Below, one piece after another: positions 40,232 to 49,638 of a stretch of DNA of 64,000 nt; positions within the stretch are counted from its first letter, which is position 1, and every line of letters begins with the position of its first letter. The notes under the pieces were generated by a model. That model was given only the letters and a program-made list of their open reading frames with translations, ran no database searches and had not been told where the DNA came from. The DNA is taken from assembly GCF_003668995.1 (NCBI RefSeq), contig NZ_CP033068.1:1984001-2048000 (forward strand), in the 5' to 3' direction. The position numbers were made by a program, and so were the translations under genes. Origin of the DNA: Flavobacterium sp. 140616W15 (GTDB lineage Bacteria; Bacteroidota; Bacteroidia; Flavobacteriales; Flavobacteriaceae).

Positions 40232-41638
40232 ATGAACACATTTGATTTTGGCATTGTCGGACTCGGCGTAATGGGTCGTAACCTACTTTTAAACATTGCC
40301 AGCCAAAAATTTGCTGCTGCAGGTTTAGATTTAGATACAGAAAAAGTCAACTCTTTACAACAGGAGGCTGATTCAGAGCATACATTAGAAGCAACAACAG
40401 ATGTTAAACATTTTGTAGAACTTATCAAACGCCCAAGAGCGATTATGTTGTTGGTACCTGCAGGTAAGCCTGTCGATAGCGCAATTCAAAGCCTTTTACC
40501 TCATCTGGATGAAGGTGATATTATAATAGATGGTGGAAACACTTACTTTACTGATACTGACAGAAGATTTCTTGAATTATCTGCTAAAGGAATTCATTTC
40601 TTTGGAATGGGAATTTCTGGCGGTGAGCAAGGAGCAAGATTTGGTCCTAGCATGATGCCTGGAGGTGACAAAAAAGCCTACGAAAGACTTCGTCCTATTT
40701 TTGAAGCTATAGCTGCCAAAGTAGATGGAGAACCATGTGTAGAATATTTAGGAAATGGTTCAGCAGGTAACTATGTAAAAATGGTTCACAATGGAATTGA
40801 GTACGGAATCATGCAACTTATTTCTGAAATTTATGACCTGATGAAACGTGGTTATAATCTTGATGAAGATACCATAGAAAATACTTTTAATGAGTGGAAT
40901 CAAACTGATCTTAAATCATTTCTAATCGAAATTACAGGAGCTATTCTTAAAGTAAAAGAACCAAATGGAGAACGATTGATTAATCTAATATCTGATTGGG
41001 CTAAATCTAAAGGAACAGGAAAATGGACTTCTCAAAATGCTATGGATTTACAAGTACCAGTTCCTACCATTGATGCAGCAGTTTTTATGCGTGATATGTC
41101 AAAAAGCAAGCCTGAAAGAATTGAAGCTGCTACCAAATTAGTTTGGAATGACAAACAGGCCACTGTAAACGCACCCGAAGCAATTAGTGCACTAAAAGAT
41201 GCATTATTCTTTTCTATCCTAATTACTTATGCTCAAGGTTTGGCACAACTTAAAACTGCTTCTAAAGAATATAATTACGAACTAAATTTAGAGACTGTTA
41301 CAAAAATATGGCGTGGTGGTTGTATCATTCGAGCAGATGTTCTTGAAGATTTCAGAAAAGCATTTGCAACGAATCCTAATTTACCAAACATTCTTTTAGA
41401 TACTGATATTGCAGCTAAATTCAATGAAACTCAAGCTGGTATTAGAGAAGTTATTCAATTTGCTGTACAAAAAGGATTACCTGTAGCTGGGCTTATGAAC
41501 TCATTAGCATATTTTGACTCTTATAGATCTGAAAATCTTCCGACTAATATGATTCAAGCACAACGTGATTATTTTGGAGCACATACCTACGAACGCACTG
41601 ATCTCCCGGGTACTTTTCATACTCAATGGAATGATTAA
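40232..41638 (+). CDS. gnd: 6-phosphogluconate dehydrogenase, decarboxylating
   Basis: A 468-residue enzyme that oxidises 6-phosphogluconate to ribulose 5-phosphate and CO2. NADP-binding motif GIVGLGVMGRNL at the N-terminus, MLLVPAGKPVD, the substrate loop GISGGEQGARFGPSMMPGG, catalytic Lys in KMVHNGIEYGIMQ, and the C-terminal AQRDYFGAHTYERTD tail are all present. Length is standard for the long (dimeric) form. It is the first gene of an operon with zwf (10-base gap) and pgl, together the whole oxidative pentose-phosphate branch. Confidence 0.96.
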   Translation: MNTFDFGIVGLGVMGRNLLLNIASQKFAAAGLDLDTEKVNSLQQEADSEHTLEATTDVKHFVELIKRPRAIMLLVPAGKPVDSAIQSLLPHLDEGDIIIDGGNTYFTDTDRRFLELSAKGIHFFGMGISGGEQGARFGPSMMPGGDKKAYERLRPIFEAIAAKVDGEPCVEYLGNGSAGNYVKMVHNGIEYGIMQLISEIYDLMKRGYNLDEDTIENTFNEWNQTDLKSFLIEITGAILKVKEPNGERLINLISDWAKSKGTGKWTSQNAMDLQVPVPTIDAAVFMRDMSKSKPERIEAATKLVWNDKQATVNAPEAISALKDALFFSILITYAQGLAQLKTASKEYNYELNLETVTKIWRGGCIIRADVLEDFRKAFATNPNLPNILLDTDIAAKFNETQAGIREVIQFAVQKGLPVAGLMNSLAYFDSYRSENLPTNMIQAQRDYFGAHTYERTDLPGTFHTQWND

Positions 41639-41648
41639 GAAACTTTAA

Positions 41649-43166
41649 GTGAAAACAATGAATAATGTCAAAAATACTGATCCAACTATAATTGTTATTT
41701 TTGGATCATCCGGTGACTTAGCAAAAAGAAAGCTTTTTCCAGCATTTCAAAATCTATTCCTCGATGGCCGTATGCCAGAAAAATTTCAGATTATTGCCCT
41801 AGGAAGAGCTGAAAAAAGTGATGAAGAATTTCGTAATTATGTAATCGAAAACTTAAAGAGTTTTTCAAGAAAAGGAGCGCTTTCTAACGAAGAAACGCAG
41901 CAATTCATTTCTCATATTACCTATTTGAGACATGATATTGACAAAGAAGAATCCTATCACGAATTAGATGCAAAGCTATCTAGTATTGATGCCGATTTTG
42001 GTGTACGTGCCAATAGACTTTTTTATCTTTCTATAGCACCTTCATTTATAGCTACAATTTCAGGCAACATGAAAAAGTTACGTCTTGCTGCCAAAGCAAA
42101 ACGAGATCGAATCATTATCGAAAAACCATTTGGTTATGATAAAAGTTCTGCGATCGAACTTAATGAAATGTTATCACAAACTTTTAAGGAAGAACAGATT
42201 TACCGTATTGATCATTATCTAGGTAAAGAAACCGTTCAGAATATCCTTGCATTCCGTTTTGGAAACTCTATGTTTGAGCCATTATGGAGTCGAAACTTTA
42301 TTGATTTTGTTCAGATTACTGTAGCAGAAGAAGTGGGCGTTGAAGAGCGCGGTGGTTTTTATGAAGGAGTTGGTGCTTTAAAAGATATGATACAGAACCA
42401 TTTGCTTCAGATTTTATGTATGACTGCTATGGAAGCACCTGCTTCATTAGGAGCTGATGACATACGAAACCGTAAAGCTGATGTACTAAAATCTATCCGA
42501 CGTATAAAACCTGAAGAAGTTAATCATTACACTGTTAGAGGCCAATATGATGAAGGTTTTATAAAAGGTAATCCCGTTCCTGCATACCGAAACGATAAAG
42601 GCATCGCTCCTGACTCGAATACAGAAACCTATGTGGCAATGAAAATTTATCTAGATAACTGGAGATGGCAAGGTGTTCCTTTTTACCTGCGTACAGGAAA
42701 AAGAATGCAAGAAAAACAATCTTCGATTATCATCCAGTTCAAACCAGTACCTCATTCCTCGTTTTCATATGATAATCAAGGAATGACTCCTAACAGGCTT
42801 ATCATAAATATTCAACCTGCAATGGATATTAAGTTACAGTTTATGACTAAGAAACCTGGTTTGTCTCTTTCTTTACAACCTGCAGAAATGATTTTTGATT
42901 ATTTTCAATGTTCTACAATGTCGCCAGAAGCTTATGAGACTCTGCTCTCTGATGCTTTAGCAGGAGATCCTACACTATTTATGCGTTGGGATCAAGTTGA
43001 ACAGGCATGGGATGCGATTGATACGATTCAGGAAGTATGGAAAAATAATACCCCAACTGATTTTCCTAATTATAAAGCAGGAAGCTGGGGACCTGAAGCA
43101 GCAGATGAATTACTTGCCCGTCAAGGACACGCTTGGGTTGCTAACACACAAAATATTGTGAAATAA
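41649..43166 (+). CDS. zwf: Glucose-6-phosphate 1-dehydrogenase
   Basis: A 505-residue enzyme that makes 6-phosphogluconolactone and NADPH from glucose 6-phosphate. It has the GSSGDLAKRKL nucleotide-binding loop, EKPFGYDKSSA and the active-site RIDHYLGKE (about residues 186-194), plus the FYLRTGKRM segment of the C-terminal domain. The start given is GTG at 41649; an ATG three codons later (41658) is equally likely. Second gene of the gnd-zwf-pgl operon. Confidence 0.96.
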   Translation: MKTMNNVKNTDPTIIVIFGSSGDLAKRKLFPAFQNLFLDGRMPEKFQIIALGRAEKSDEEFRNYVIENLKSFSRKGALSNEETQQFISHITYLRHDIDKEESYHELDAKLSSIDADFGVRANRLFYLSIAPSFIATISGNMKKLRLAAKAKRDRIIIEKPFGYDKSSAIELNEMLSQTFKEEQIYRIDHYLGKETVQNILAFRFGNSMFEPLWSRNFIDFVQITVAEEVGVEERGGFYEGVGALKDMIQNHLLQILCMTAMEAPASLGADDIRNRKADVLKSIRRIKPEEVNHYTVRGQYDEGFIKGNPVPAYRNDKGIAPDSNTETYVAMKIYLDNWRWQGVPFYLRTGKRMQEKQSSIIIQFKPVPHSSFSYDNQGMTPNRLIINIQPAMDIKLQFMTKKPGLSLSLQPAEMIFDYFQCSTMSPEAYETLLSDALAGDPTLFMRWDQVEQAWDAIDTIQEVWKNNTPTDFPNYKAGSWGPEAADELLARQGHAWVANTQNIVK

Positions 43167-43176
43167 AAAGTTTAAA

Positions 43177-43929
43177 ATGATACAGATATATAATACTATA
43201 GAAGCCATTAATAGTAAAGCTGCTGCCCTTTTTGTAGCATCTGCACAAAAAGCAATACTTGAAAAAGGAAACTTTACAGCCGTACTTACAGGAGGTTCAT
43301 CTCCAGCAGGTATATACAAGCTATTAGCTTCTCCCGAATACCAAACTAAAATTGACTGGAATAAGGTCTATATATTTTGGGGCGATGAACGCTGGGTACC
43401 TCTAGAAGACGATCGCAGTAATGCAAAAATGTCTTTTGATACTCTTTTAAGCCATGTGCCTATTCCTGAAAATAATATATTCCCAATGTACAAAGATGGG
43501 ATTTCAGCCGAAGATTATGCAGCCGAGTATGAAGAGTCTATTAGAACTATTTTAGGTCCTGACGGAAAATTTGATCTTATTTTGTTAGGTCTTGGTGATG
43601 ATGGTCATACTGCCTCTCTTTTTCCAGGTGAAGCTGTATTGCATGAGCAAACAAAATGGGTAGCTGCCTACCGATTAGAATCACAAAATATGCATCGTAT
43701 TACTTTAACAGCTCCTTTAATAAATAAAGCAGAGAAGATAGTTGTAGTTGCTTTTGGTCAAAAAAAGGCTCATGCCTTGAAAGAAGTATTATACGGAGAT
43801 TATAATCCTAATACCTACCCAATGCAATTAATTAAACCTGTTTCGGGAGAATTACTGTTTTTAGTAGATAATAGTGCTGCTGGAATAAATAACCAAGGGG
43901 CAACTGAAGCTATTTTAGGTCTTTCATAA
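43177..43929 (+). CDS. pgl: 6-phosphogluconolactonase
   Basis: A 250-residue enzyme of the NagB-like fold that hydrolyses 6-phosphogluconolactone. Seen: VLTGGSSPAGIYKLL (phosphate loop), WGDERWVPLEDDRSN, and LGLGDDGHTASLFPG with the catalytic His. Length is normal. It follows zwf by 10 bases and ends the operon; the order gnd-zwf-pgl is common in Bacteroidota. Confidence 0.95.
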   Translation: MIQIYNTIEAINSKAAALFVASAQKAILEKGNFTAVLTGGSSPAGIYKLLASPEYQTKIDWNKVYIFWGDERWVPLEDDRSNAKMSFDTLLSHVPIPENNIFPMYKDGISAEDYAAEYEESIRTILGPDGKFDLILLGLGDDGHTASLFPGEAVLHEQTKWVAAYRLESQNMHRITLTAPLINKAEKIVVVAFGQKKAHALKEVLYGDYNPNTYPMQLIKPVSGELLFLVDNSAAGINNQGATEAILGLS

Positions 43930-43990
43930 ACTATCTTAATAATCTGTTCGAATAACTATTCGGAGTAAAAAAGACAGACTAAATACTAAT

Positions 43991-44020
43991 CAAGACACTG
44001 AAATTCAGTGTCTTGATTTT
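43991..44020 (+). terminator. Terminator of the gnd-zwf-pgl operon
   Basis: CAAGACACTG (43991-44000) pairs perfectly with CAGTGTCTTG (44006-44015) around AAATT, followed by ATTTT. It is about 60 bases after the pgl stop. Confidence 0.75.
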
Positions 44021-44207
44021 AACAAACCACACGAGATCTATATCAAATAGAGTAAAATATTGTCTAAAAATTTTAGAAGCTATAAGTTCTTTTAATTGTA
44101 AATTAGAATTAAACTAGCTTCTTACTTTCTTCATTTTGAAGATTATTTTATTATATGCAAATCCTTAAAAAAGCAGACTTATTTCTGATTTTAAATTTGA
44201 TATGATA

Positions 44208-44753
44208 TTACCCTATTTTCTTAAAAACTAGAATTTGAGTACAATTGTCATCTAGACAATGAATTTCTATAGTTGAACCAATAGCCATTATTGAATTGTT
44301 TAAATTATTTTTTGGATTACCAATAAATACATTATCTGAATTAATACTGAAGCCGTGGTCTGTTGTAAATTCATGAACAGCATTTAATTTTTTGAATTTA
44401 TTATAGCCAACTCCTATTGTATTTTGCTGATAACTTGTTTTGATATTCAAAACACGTGTTCTTATTACCCACTTATCTGCTTTCTTACTGCTTTTATAAG
44501 ATTCCATGTAAAAAGGTACAAGGTATTTGATAAAAAAAAATGAAGGGAGAATTACAAATATAGATCCGAAAAAAAACATGAAATCATAATTAGACAACTG
44601 GATTTGATTAATTAAACTTTCAATCATAAAAAGCAACAAAATACACACGGGAAGAACTATAAAAATAATTGCAAATAAGTGTGTTCTAAATCTGCTCTTA
44701 AGAATAACTTTTTCGTCTTTTGTTAAAGGAATTTTTTGAATACTCATTTGCAA
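44208..44753 (-). CDS. Unknown membrane protein with two transmembrane helices
   Basis: A 181-residue protein. Two hydrophobic helices lie at about 28-50 (LFAIIFIVLPVCILLLFMIE) and 58-82 (MFFFGSIFVILPSFFFIKYL). The C-terminal 95 residues are a beta-rich soluble domain, with VLNIKTSYQQNTIGVGYNKF and a Cys-Cys pair near the end (HCLDDNCTQILVF). No family recognised. It is downstream of the AraC gene on the same strand by 42 bases, and a TACATTTG box lies at 44777-44770 just before its start, so it may have its own promoter. Confidence 0.6.
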   Translation of the reverse strand: MQMSIQKIPLTKDEKVILKSRFRTHLFAIIFIVLPVCILLLFMIESLINQIQLSNYDFMFFFGSIFVILPSFFFIKYLVPFYMESYKSSKKADKWVIRTRVLNIKTSYQQNTIGVGYNKFKKLNAVHEFTTDHGFSINSDNVFIGNPKNNLNNSIMAIGSTIEIHCLDDNCTQILVFKKIG

Positions 44754-44795
44754 TTAATCTTAATTTGTACAAATGTATTATTTTTTCTACTAAAA

Positions 44796-45800
44796 TTAAT
44801 TTGAAATTTTGCTCGGTGAAATACCAAATTTATTCTTAAAGGCTGTGGAGAAATGATTATAGTGTTTATATCCAACCTGACGAGCTACTTCTGCAACTGT
44901 CCAGCCTGATGAGTATGATAAGAGCTGATAAGCCTCCTCCATTCTTTTATCTACTACAAATTCATGAATAGTCATTCCGAAGAGCTGTTTAAAAGAGCTT
45001 TGCAGTTTTGTACGATTCATAAAAGTCAACTCTGTCATTTGTTGAATTGTATATTGTTCCGCTTTAACCGATGCAAGAAGCTCTTTCAGATGAAAAAGTC
45101 TTTCCTTATCTATTTTGGATATATTGGTTAAAAGTTTTGTTGGTAAACTATTTGTAGCCTTATGTATTTTTATGGTAAGCAATTCTAGTAATTTACTCTC
45201 TATAAAAAACTTCTTTAAATCGCCTACATAAGGGCAATCATAAAGTTGTTTGATGATGCGATAAATATCCGGGCATATCGGATATGCTTGCCCTCCTAAA
45301 ATAGCGGCTCGACTTCCTTTTAAAGCAAAAGCAAAATCCTGAAGTAAAGACAATTGTTCTCCGAATTGTTTTTTAAGCCATTCTTCAGACAGTTCAATTT
45401 CAACAGTTGTAGCACCCGAACAAATTGGAAAAGTCAAATAACCATCTAAATAAGGCTCAAAAAATAACATATGCTGTCCCTGATAGGTAGGTAAAACAGA
45501 ACCATTGCTCTCACGTGATTCATACAAAGTAGCTCCAGTAGAGAGTTCAAAATGCATTTGGATATAGCCTGATGTACTTAGAACTTTTAATTTTTGTTGT
45601 TCAAAAATATTCTTTTTGTAGAAATGAATGAATACTCCATCAATTTGAATTGTACGTTTTTCAATCTTAAATTCCTTAGTTTCAATCTTGGTTTGAGTCT
45701 CTAAAATACTTTCTTGACCAGACAATATATATCCCCGATTTACTTCGATAACAGTTTTGGGAAGAGTTAACTGGGTGTTTTTTAATTCAATTTTCATCAT
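44796..45800 (-). CDS. AraC-family regulator of the receptor operon
   Basis: A 334-residue protein. The N-terminal 230 or so residues are a beta-rich sensing domain with no known motif; the C-terminal 80 form an AraC double helix-turn-helix (QMTELTFMNRTKLQSSFKQL and WTVAEVARQVGYKHYNHFST with AFKNKFGISPSKI). The overall shape resembles PchR-type regulators that sense iron-siderophores. It is divergent from the TonB-receptor operon, and direct repeats in the gap fit its binding. The start may be the first or second of two adjacent ATG codons. Confidence 0.85.
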   Translation of the reverse strand: MMKIELKNTQLTLPKTVIEVNRGYILSGQESILETQTKIETKEFKIEKRTIQIDGVFIHFYKKNIFEQQKLKVLSTSGYIQMHFELSTGATLYESRESNGSVLPTYQGQHMLFFEPYLDGYLTFPICSGATTVEIELSEEWLKKQFGEQLSLLQDFAFALKGSRAAILGGQAYPICPDIYRIIKQLYDCPYVGDLKKFFIESKLLELLTIKIHKATNSLPTKLLTNISKIDKERLFHLKELLASVKAEQYTIQQMTELTFMNRTKLQSSFKQLFGMTIHEFVVDKRMEEAYQLLSYSSGWTVAEVARQVGYKHYNHFSTAFKNKFGISPSKISN

Positions 45801-45829
45801 AACATACTAATCCTAGATATTACTGCTAT

Positions 45830-45860
45830 TACCGTATATAATGCTGTTAATACCGTATAC
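45830..45860. promoter_or_regulatory. Direct repeats, candidate AraC-type operator
   Basis: TACCGTATA occurs at 45830-45838 and 45851-45859, exactly 21 bases apart (two helical turns), each preceded by TGCT(A/G)TT. Two direct half-sites at this distance are typical for AraC-family binding. The nearer one lies 10 bases before the TATTTTTG box of the receptor operon. Confidence 0.55.
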
Positions 45861-45869
45861 CTATCTCTT

Positions 45870-45877
45870 TATTTTTG
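45870..45877 (+). promoter_or_regulatory. Core promoter box of the receptor operon
   Basis: TATTTTTG fits the Bacteroidota -7 element TAnnTTTG and lies 44 bases before the receptor ATG. No good TTG element is found 17-21 bases upstream, where the direct repeats lie; this fits a promoter that needs an activator. Confidence 0.45.
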
Positions 45878-45921
45878 CACTTGTTTTTATTAAGTCTTAA
45901 TAATGCAAATTTATAAATTAA

Positions 45922-48348
45922 ATGAAATACTTATACTATACAGCTACATTTTTGATTTTCTTCTGTTCGATAATAACAGAGGTAACAGCACAAAATTTAT
46001 CTAAACGCATACATGGTCAGGTTCTTTTTGAAAATGGATCGGCAATTCATGCTGCAAATATCATACTAACTGGCGCTAATCTCCATGTACAAACCGATGC
46101 TCAAGGTTATTTTAATTTAAACACAATCCCTACAAAGTCTGATACCTTAAAGGTAAGCTATATGGGAATGAAGACTGAATCACGAGTTTTGCACCTCCTA
46201 GACAAAAAAGACTTAGAACTTTTATTTATCCTTTCGGATGGATCTGTTCAAATTGATGAAGTTAAAGTTTACGGAAAGAGTGCTAATAAATCAGCTAAAA
46301 GTGAAACAGTTAAAGCTGAGATCATCGATACGAAAGCTGTTCAGGGACAGGCTGCTACTCTAGTTGAATTAATGAATCAGGCAGCAGGGGTACGCATACG
46401 TCAGTCGGGAGGATTAGGCGCTAACACTAATATCATGCTAAATGGTTTTCAAGGAAAAGCTATTAAAGTCTTTAAAGACGGAATCCCTACAGATTACCTG
46501 GGCAATGCATTTAATATTTCGGCAATTCCAATCAATATCCTCGAACGTGTTGAGGTTTTTAAAGGTGTATTGCCTACCAATATTGGTGCAGACGCACTCG
46601 GAGGAGCTATTAACATGGTTTCTCGTGCAGATCAACAGCGTTATTTAGCCTTATCCTATGAGTTAGGTTCCTTTAATACGCATAGAGTATCAGCCAATTT
46701 ATTGTATAATACTCCTGATCGCAAACTTTTCTGGGGTTTAAATTCTTTCTACAATTATTCAGATAATAATTATTCTGTTATAGCAGGTGTGCCTGATCAA
46801 GAAACAGCTAATGTAATTCCGACAAAAGTAAAACTCTTCCATAATGCTTATAAGCAAATCTACGCGGAAGCTTTTATCGGGTTACGAGATTTATCTTGGG
46901 CAGATGAATTTCGTGTAGGATTGACATCTTTTTACATCAAGCGTGACAATCAGTTTGCCGCATTGATGGAAAAACCATACGGCGCATCATATAATGAGCA
47001 GTACACACCTATAATTCCTACTGTACGATATAAAAAGAAATTTATTGATGGCCGTCTTGATGTTGATCAATTTTTAGTGTACAGTAAAATCAATAGTCTT
47101 CGTGTGGATACTTTAAGAGGATCGTATGATTGGTTTGGTAAATATCATCCTCCTGTTAATCAAAATCAGCGTGGGGAAAGTGGAAATCCATCTCTTTTAG
47201 ATGCTTGGTTTGCTAATTTCACCTCTCGAACTGGAATAAATTATTCGCTTTCTGCTAATCATAACATTGCTTTCAACTTTATCTACAATGCTTTTTCTCG
47301 AACTGGAAAAGATCCCTATGGAGCCAAAACTACTGGTCAGAATCCTGTTGACTTACAAAGTCTGCCAGCTGATTATAACAAAGCTATAGCAACATTAGGA
47401 CTGAACTCTAATCTAATGGATGAAAAACTAAAAAATAGCTTTCAGCTTAAATTTTATCATGCCAATATGGTTGGGCAAGAAGTTGATGTAAATACAGCAA
47501 TGTTAAAAGGAGAAACCTCAAAGGCTACTATCTCTACCTTCGGATTAGCTGAATCCTTAAAATACGATTGGACGAAACAGACCTTTATGAGAATTTCTGG
47601 AGAATTGGCTACACGGCTACCTGAACAAAATGAGATACTTGGTGATGGTTCTTTTGCATTATCGAATTTTAATCTAAAACCAGAACGCAGCTTAAATGGG
47701 AATATCGGTTTTGGTACTGGTAAAGAAGGTCTTTTTGATTTAGAATTAAATGGTTTTTATCGCATTACCAAAGACTTAATCCATGCAGTACCTATGAACT
47801 TAATTTACACACAAAACATAAATGTAGAGCAAGTTAGAGGAATCGGTTTAGAAACTGATCTGCATGTGACTCCATTATCTTGGTTGCGCCTAAATGGGAA
47901 CTTCACCTATCAAGATTTCCGCCTGTATCATGTTGAAGATCCTCTGTTGCACTATTTGGAAGGTGCAAGATTACGTAATATGCCTTTCTTCTTTGCCAAT
48001 TTATCTACCGATGTACATCTTTCAAAAGTCTTTAACAAACAAGATCAATTAAAAATCTATTGGAATATGGGCTATGTACATCAATATTACCTCGATTATA
48101 TTCCTAAAGATACTGAGCCTAACGGATTTTTAGGTCTTTGGGGAGATGCAAAGGTTAATGCTCCTAATGTCATTCCTACACAAACAATTCAAAGTGCTGG
48201 AATGCTGTGGACTCCATGGAAAGATCGCTTATTATCTGTGAATATTGAATGCAAAAATATATTTGATAAAACAGTCTATGATAATTTCCGTGTGCAAAAT
48301 GCTGGTCGCAGCTTTCACCTCAAGCTGAATTATATTTTGAAATATTAA
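45922..48348 (+). CDS. TonB-dependent receptor, XusA-like, first gene of uptake operon
   Basis: An 808-residue outer-membrane receptor. Signal peptide about 1-24, then a carboxypeptidase-like regulatory domain (about 28-108, RIHGQVLFENGSAIHAANI), a plug (about 120-235, LVELMNQAAGVRIRQSGGLG and VEVFKGVLPTNIGADALGGA), and a beta-barrel ending RSFHLKLNYILKY. Imports ligands such as ferric siderophores using TonB energy. It leads an operon with DUF4374, PepSY and DUF4198-like genes. The same core set (receptor, DUF4374 lipoprotein, PepSY protein) forms the Xus xenosiderophore system of Bacteroides thetaiotaomicron, from memory. Confidence 0.88.
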   Translation: MKYLYYTATFLIFFCSIITEVTAQNLSKRIHGQVLFENGSAIHAANIILTGANLHVQTDAQGYFNLNTIPTKSDTLKVSYMGMKTESRVLHLLDKKDLELLFILSDGSVQIDEVKVYGKSANKSAKSETVKAEIIDTKAVQGQAATLVELMNQAAGVRIRQSGGLGANTNIMLNGFQGKAIKVFKDGIPTDYLGNAFNISAIPINILERVEVFKGVLPTNIGADALGGAINMVSRADQQRYLALSYELGSFNTHRVSANLLYNTPDRKLFWGLNSFYNYSDNNYSVIAGVPDQETANVIPTKVKLFHNAYKQIYAEAFIGLRDLSWADEFRVGLTSFYIKRDNQFAALMEKPYGASYNEQYTPIIPTVRYKKKFIDGRLDVDQFLVYSKINSLRVDTLRGSYDWFGKYHPPVNQNQRGESGNPSLLDAWFANFTSRTGINYSLSANHNIAFNFIYNAFSRTGKDPYGAKTTGQNPVDLQSLPADYNKAIATLGLNSNLMDEKLKNSFQLKFYHANMVGQEVDVNTAMLKGETSKATISTFGLAESLKYDWTKQTFMRISGELATRLPEQNEILGDGSFALSNFNLKPERSLNGNIGFGTGKEGLFDLELNGFYRITKDLIHAVPMNLIYTQNINVEQVRGIGLETDLHVTPLSWLRLNGNFTYQDFRLYHVEDPLLHYLEGARLRNMPFFFANLSTDVHLSKVFNKQDQLKIYWNMGYVHQYYLDYIPKDTEPNGFLGLWGDAKVNAPNVIPTQTIQSAGMLWTPWKDRLLSVNIECKNIFDKTVYDNFRVQNAGRSFHLKLNYILKY

Positions 48349-48371
48349 TCCTAAAATTAAAATAAATAACG

Positions 48372-49631
48372 ATGAAAAATAGATTTTTAACTACGGTACT
48401 ATCCTTAACTATGGGTGGTTTAATGCTAACATCTTGCAGTAAAGATGACAATAATGAAACAAGTACAACAGCACCTTCTGCATCGGGTAAATATGTACTC
48501 TTAACAGCCGAGAGCACAACAGCAAATGCAGGTTACTATGCGGCTTATACTAATTTGCCTAATGGTCCTGTAGACAACATAGGCGGGTATTCTTTACAAG
48601 CTCGAGCTTATGGAGGTTTTAGACATTATAAAAACTGGATCTTTAATAAAGCTACTCTATCAGGAGAAACAGGTGTTGTACGTTTTTCTTTAAATGCTTC
48701 TGGGATATTAGAACAATCTGGATTTATAAAATGCGGTACATCGGCACAAAACTTAGTGGTAGATGAAAACACCGGTTTTTATTTTGATGCTGATCGTGGG
48801 AAGACAAAAATTCAAAAGTTCAACCCTTCTACTATGAAAAGAACTGGAGAAATTGATCTAACTGAATTAGTAGAAAAAGGCAATGGAATCAGTACTAATG
48901 TTACTACTGGAGATCAGACTATTGTTGCAAAAGAAGGCAAATTGTTTGTTAATATTAATTATTCTCGCGAAGGTGGTTCTGGTTTTAATGACAATACTCG
49001 CAATTTTACATTAGCTGTTATTGATATTGCAACAAGCAAACCTGAGAAAACTATTGTACACTCTTTTGTCAAAAATCAAGGACATGCTCGTTCTGAATTT
49101 CCTGCTTGGACTCAGGCTACTGATGGAAGTATCTACTTGGTAACAACGGGTTGGGATAATAATAATTTAGGGGTTTTAGAACCACAACCTTCAACAATCT
49201 TCCGTATCAAAGCTGGGCAAACCGATTTTGATCAGAGCTGGTATCTAAAATCAACAGATCTTGGTATGCCTTCTGGAGCACAACTATGGAGTTTAAGAGT
49301 GTATCATGGAAAGTTATTTGTTGATGTATCTGAGAAAAAAGTTGAATTGCCTTCTTATAGCAATCTAATGGATATTATGTACCGCTTTTATGCTGTTGAT
49401 ATTGAAAGTAAATCGGCTAAACAAATTACAGGTCTTCCTTTAACAACTTTTGGTTTTACTATTGGTAATCTAGAAGTAATTGATGACTCTTTGTTTATTC
49501 GTATTATCAACAAAACTGAAGGAGTTAATGGGTACTATAAGTTAAATGCAGATGGTGTTTCGGCAAGTCCTGCCTTTACTATCTCACGTGGTGGAGAAGT
49601 TAAAGGTTTTGTACGCTTGTCTGGTAATTAA
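48372..49631 (+). CDS. DUF4374 lipoprotein, XusB-like siderophore-binding candidate
   Basis: A 419-residue protein with a lipoprotein signal (LMLTSCSK, Cys22). The body is rich in short beta units, many with a G-YLVT or VVDENTGFYF pattern, as in a beta-propeller, and matches my knowledge of DUF4374: YGGFRHYKNWIFNK, SAQNLVVDENTGFYFDADRG, TIVHSFVKNQGHARSEFPAW, and IYLVTTGWDNNNLG. In Bacteroides the DUF4374 protein XusB binds ferric enterobactin at the cell surface. Here it is 23 bases after the receptor gene, so a co-operating surface binder is likely; the actual siderophore is unknown. Confidence 0.8.
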   Translation: MKNRFLTTVLSLTMGGLMLTSCSKDDNNETSTTAPSASGKYVLLTAESTTANAGYYAAYTNLPNGPVDNIGGYSLQARAYGGFRHYKNWIFNKATLSGETGVVRFSLNASGILEQSGFIKCGTSAQNLVVDENTGFYFDADRGKTKIQKFNPSTMKRTGEIDLTELVEKGNGISTNVTTGDQTIVAKEGKLFVNINYSREGGSGFNDNTRNFTLAVIDIATSKPEKTIVHSFVKNQGHARSEFPAWTQATDGSIYLVTTGWDNNNLGVLEPQPSTIFRIKAGQTDFDQSWYLKSTDLGMPSGAQLWSLRVYHGKLFVDVSEKKVELPSYSNLMDIMYRFYAVDIESKSAKQITGLPLTTFGFTIGNLEVIDDSLFIRIINKTEGVNGYYKLNADGVSASPAFTISRGGEVKGFVRLSGN

Positions 49632-49638
49632 TTGATAA

